Source: Promethearchaeota archaeon
Lineage (GTDB): Archaea > Asgardarchaeota > Lokiarchaeia > Sigynarchaeales > SOKP01
Reading direction: 5' to 3'
NCBI GenBank assembly: GCA_019057975.1
Contig: JAHLWJ010000017.1
Coordinates: 1-27,348, forward strand
Length of the DNA stretch: 27,348 nucleotides
In this document: positions 25,816 to 27,348 of the stretch, one piece after another
How the letters are laid out: each line of letters begins with the position of its first letter
How positions within the stretch are numbered: the stretch's first letter is position 1
The notes under the pieces: generated by a model
Seen by the model: only the letters and a program-made list of their open reading frames with translations
Told to the model about the DNA's origin: nothing
Databases searched by the model: none
Program-made: the position numbers and the translations under genes

Positions 25816-26715
25816 ATGAAAAGGCTATCGACTAAAATATTACCAAAAAATATAATTAAAATATTTAAGTTCCTCAGGAGACTAGGATTTTTTATCATTG
25901 AACCAGTTGATTATTTTATTAAGTTTATTAATCATAGAAAAGATTTTCCACCTTTATATCTAAGGCGCTATGTTGGGCCTTTGAGAGGTTTTGAGAGTTC
26001 AGGGGCAGAATTTCTAGCATATTTAAAATTACTCTGTAAATTTCAACCAGACGAGAAGATTTTAGATATTGGATGTGGATGTGGTTTGATGGGATTATAT
26101 CTAAAGGATTATTTGAATTCTCAAGGACAATATGTGGGAGTAGATATTCACAAACTCTCAATAGAATGGTGCCAAAAAAAAATGACGAAATACTCAAATT
26201 ATACTTTTATTCGTATTGACGTTAAAAATAGGACTTATAATCCTAGAGGCCGATACAATGTAGAAAATTATTCTTTCCCTTTTGATGACAAAAGTTTTGA
26301 TCTCATCTTGCTTAAATCAGTTTTTACACATATGAATGGACCCGGAATTGATAACTATCTGAAGGAAGTAGCACGGCTTTTATCAAATAAGGGACGCAGT
26401 CTTATTACATTTTTCCTGCTCAACGAGAAGCAGCAAAAACTTGCAAATAAAGGATTAAATAAGCTTGATTTTAAATTTGGAAATAAGGAGTGTCGATATG
26501 TTTATAAAAATAGCCCGGAATCTGCAATTGCTTATGATGAAAATTATATTATGAGACTTTTGTCTGAACATAATCTGATTCTAAAAGAGCCGATATTATA
26601 TGGAACTTGGTCAGGAAGAAAGAATGGAATTTCCTATCAGGATATGATGTTGATTCAAAAAATGAAATGTTTCAGACCTTATGGGACTAAAAAAGAAATT
26701 TTTGTAAGTGTATAG
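25816..26715 (+). CDS. Class I SAM-dependent methyltransferase, apparently inserted
   Basis: A 299-residue methyltransferase. A basic, hydrophobic leader (about 1-45, FKFLRRLGFFIIEPVDYFI) may bind the membrane. Motif I is ILDIGCGCGLMGLYL (about 82-96), the ribose-binding step YVGVDIHKLS, the motif IV region FDLILLKSVFTHM, and the post-motif EVARLLSNKGRSLITFF. It starts at the ATG at 25816, nine bases after AGAGG; the ATG at 25807 touches that site. Its last residues (KKEIFVSV) are read in another frame from the second copy of the 67-bp repeat, so its original C-terminus may be altered. The gene sits exactly between the repeats. Confidence 0.83.
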   Translation: MKRLSTKILPKNIIKIFKFLRRLGFFIIEPVDYFIKFINHRKDFPPLYLRRYVGPLRGFESSGAEFLAYLKLLCKFQPDEKILDIGCGCGLMGLYLKDYLNSQGQYVGVDIHKLSIEWCQKKMTKYSNYTFIRIDVKNRTYNPRGRYNVENYSFPFDDKSFDLILLKSVFTHMNGPGIDNYLKEVARLLSNKGRSLITFFLLNEKQQKLANKGLNKLDFKFGNKECRYVYKNSPESAIAYDENYIMRLLSEHNLILKEPILYGTWSGRKNGISYQDMMLIQKMKCFRPYGTKKEIFVSV

Positions 26716-26757
26716 CAGATGAAATATTAAAGATATAAGGTCAAAGGCATATGTTAT
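26691..26757. repeat. 67-bp direct repeat, copy 2
   Basis: Matches 25717-25783 at 66 of 67 positions. The one difference (A at 26714 for G) creates the TAG stop of the methyltransferase. The copy runs into the start of the ligase/polymerase-like gene at 26751, which here stays open. Confidence 0.9.
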
Positions 26758-27348
26758 TAGCTCATATTTCATTAATAGCGGTTTTTCTATTTGTGAGTTT
26801 GGCAATTCTTATCAAACCCGTATATGGAGTTTATTTGATTATTATATCAGTTGTTTTAGAAGCTTTCTATCTACGTGTCTTCGGTGGGAATTTAAAAATT
26901 CCTTATATTTTAGTAGCAATAGTTCTGATAGGGTTGATTTTTTATGTGCTTATCAAAGGAAAAATTAAAATAGAGTATAATCCATTTAGAAGAATAGTTT
27001 TGTTCTTCCTTGTACTTAATCTTATAAGTGTGTTTTATGCGCCAACTATAATAGATTCCCTCAAAAATTCTCTTCTTTATGTCTTTTTTGCTTCTATCTT
27101 TTTTACAATTACGATACTAATTAACTCGGAAGAAAGACTTAGAACATCACTAAATTTGCTGATGGTGGCAACTATAGTAGTATCTCTTTTTGGACTTGCG
27201 CAACTAGTAGGATGGACCGTATTCAGAGCAAAAATGCCGCACCCGGATCAGTCAGGATTTATGTCATTATCTGGAATTCCAGGATGGTTGAGGCCGACTG
27301 CTACGTTTGTAGAACCAGATCAATTTGGAAAATTTTCAATGTTTGTTG
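26751..27348 (+). CDS. O-antigen ligase/polymerase-like membrane protein, partial (runs off the window)
   Basis: An ORF starts with ATG at 26751 and stays open to the last base, 199 codons. It encodes several hydrophobic segments (SLIAVFLFVSLAILIKP, YGVYLIIISVVLEAFYL, PYILVAIVLIGLIFYVLI, SLLYVFFASIFFTITILI, MVATIVVSLFGLAQLVGW). It then enters a loop with WLRPTATFVEPDQFGKF, typical of the O-antigen ligase/polymerase (WaaL/Wzy) superfamily. The start is carried on the second 67-bp repeat, with AAGG upstream. It could be a ligase joining the exported chain to an outer-membrane lipid, or a polymerase. ABC-exported chains do not need Wzy, so a ligase fits better. The C-terminal catalytic loop is outside the window. 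Confidence 0.75.
   Translation, partial: MLLAHISLIAVFLFVSLAILIKPVYGVYLIIISVVLEAFYLRVFGGNLKIPYILVAIVLIGLIFYVLIKGKIKIEYNPFRRIVLFFLVLNLISVFYAPTIIDSLKNSLLYVFFASIFFTITILINSEERLRTSLNLLMVATIVVSLFGLAQLVGWTVFRAKMPHPDQSGFMSLSGIPGWLRPTATFVEPDQFGKFSMFV

Noticed and set aside
25928..26197. Minus-strand ORF opposite the inserted methyltransferase
   Set aside because: The + strand carries clear methyltransferase motifs through the same bases; the minus product has no recognisable features.

Overview
The window is a large polysaccharide (O-antigen or similar surface glycan) biosynthesis locus, with essentially every gene on the + strand. The DNA is AT-rich. The Wzm/Wzt-type ABC exporter and O-antigen chemistry point to a bacterium with an outer membrane, probably a poorly characterised or uncultivated lineage. 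Nothing here fixes the phylum. The window opens in a gene remnant and ends inside an open membrane-protein gene.

Layout. (1) 58-5956: a small chimeric remnant, then a nucleotide-sugar block. It holds gmd, a GDP-L-fucose synthase, a cupin, a GDP-perosamine-synthase-like aminotransferase, a second Fcl/ColC-like epimerase-reductase, and a split thiamine-diphosphate enzyme (PP-domain subunit plus Pyr-domain subunit). (2) 5970-10154: a broken epimerase/transketolase chimera, two extended SDR enzymes, a ColD-type 3-dehydratase with His in place of the PLP lysine, and the debris of a second such gene. (3) 10189-13316: Wzm permease, Wzt ATPase with a C-terminal glycan-recognition region, and a methyltransferase with a coil-like N-terminus. 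(4) 13383-21729: glycan assembly and modification genes: a CgeB-like glycosyltransferase, an alpha/alpha-toroid protein of unknown role, three methyltransferases including an FkbM-type one, two GT2 enzymes and a GT-B enzyme, plus a methyltransferase remnant. (5) 21782-25764: a phospho-alditol (CDP-glycerol-like) module with a nucleotidyltransferase-HAD fusion, a gpsA-like remnant, an SDR, a TagD-like cytidylyltransferase without a normal start codon, the C-terminal half of a HAD phosphatase, and a TagB/TagF-like glycerophosphotransferase. (6) 25784-27348: a methyltransferase bracketed by a 67-bp direct repeat, then the start of an O-antigen ligase/polymerase-like gene.

How it fits together. 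Gmd makes GDP-4-keto-6-deoxymannose. That precursor can feed fucose (Fcl), perosamine (aminotransferase) and colitose (ColD-like plus ColC-like). Glycosyltransferases assemble the chain, methyltransferases and a glycerol-phosphate-type transferase decorate it, and Wzm/Wzt exports it. No residue or linkage has been shown; this is inferred from families.

The most striking property is mosaicism. At least six broken or chimeric gene pieces lie between intact genes, along with a degenerate heptanucleotide repeat inside wzt and a direct repeat around an apparently inserted methyltransferase. The locus looks as if it was rebuilt repeatedly by short-junction recombination.
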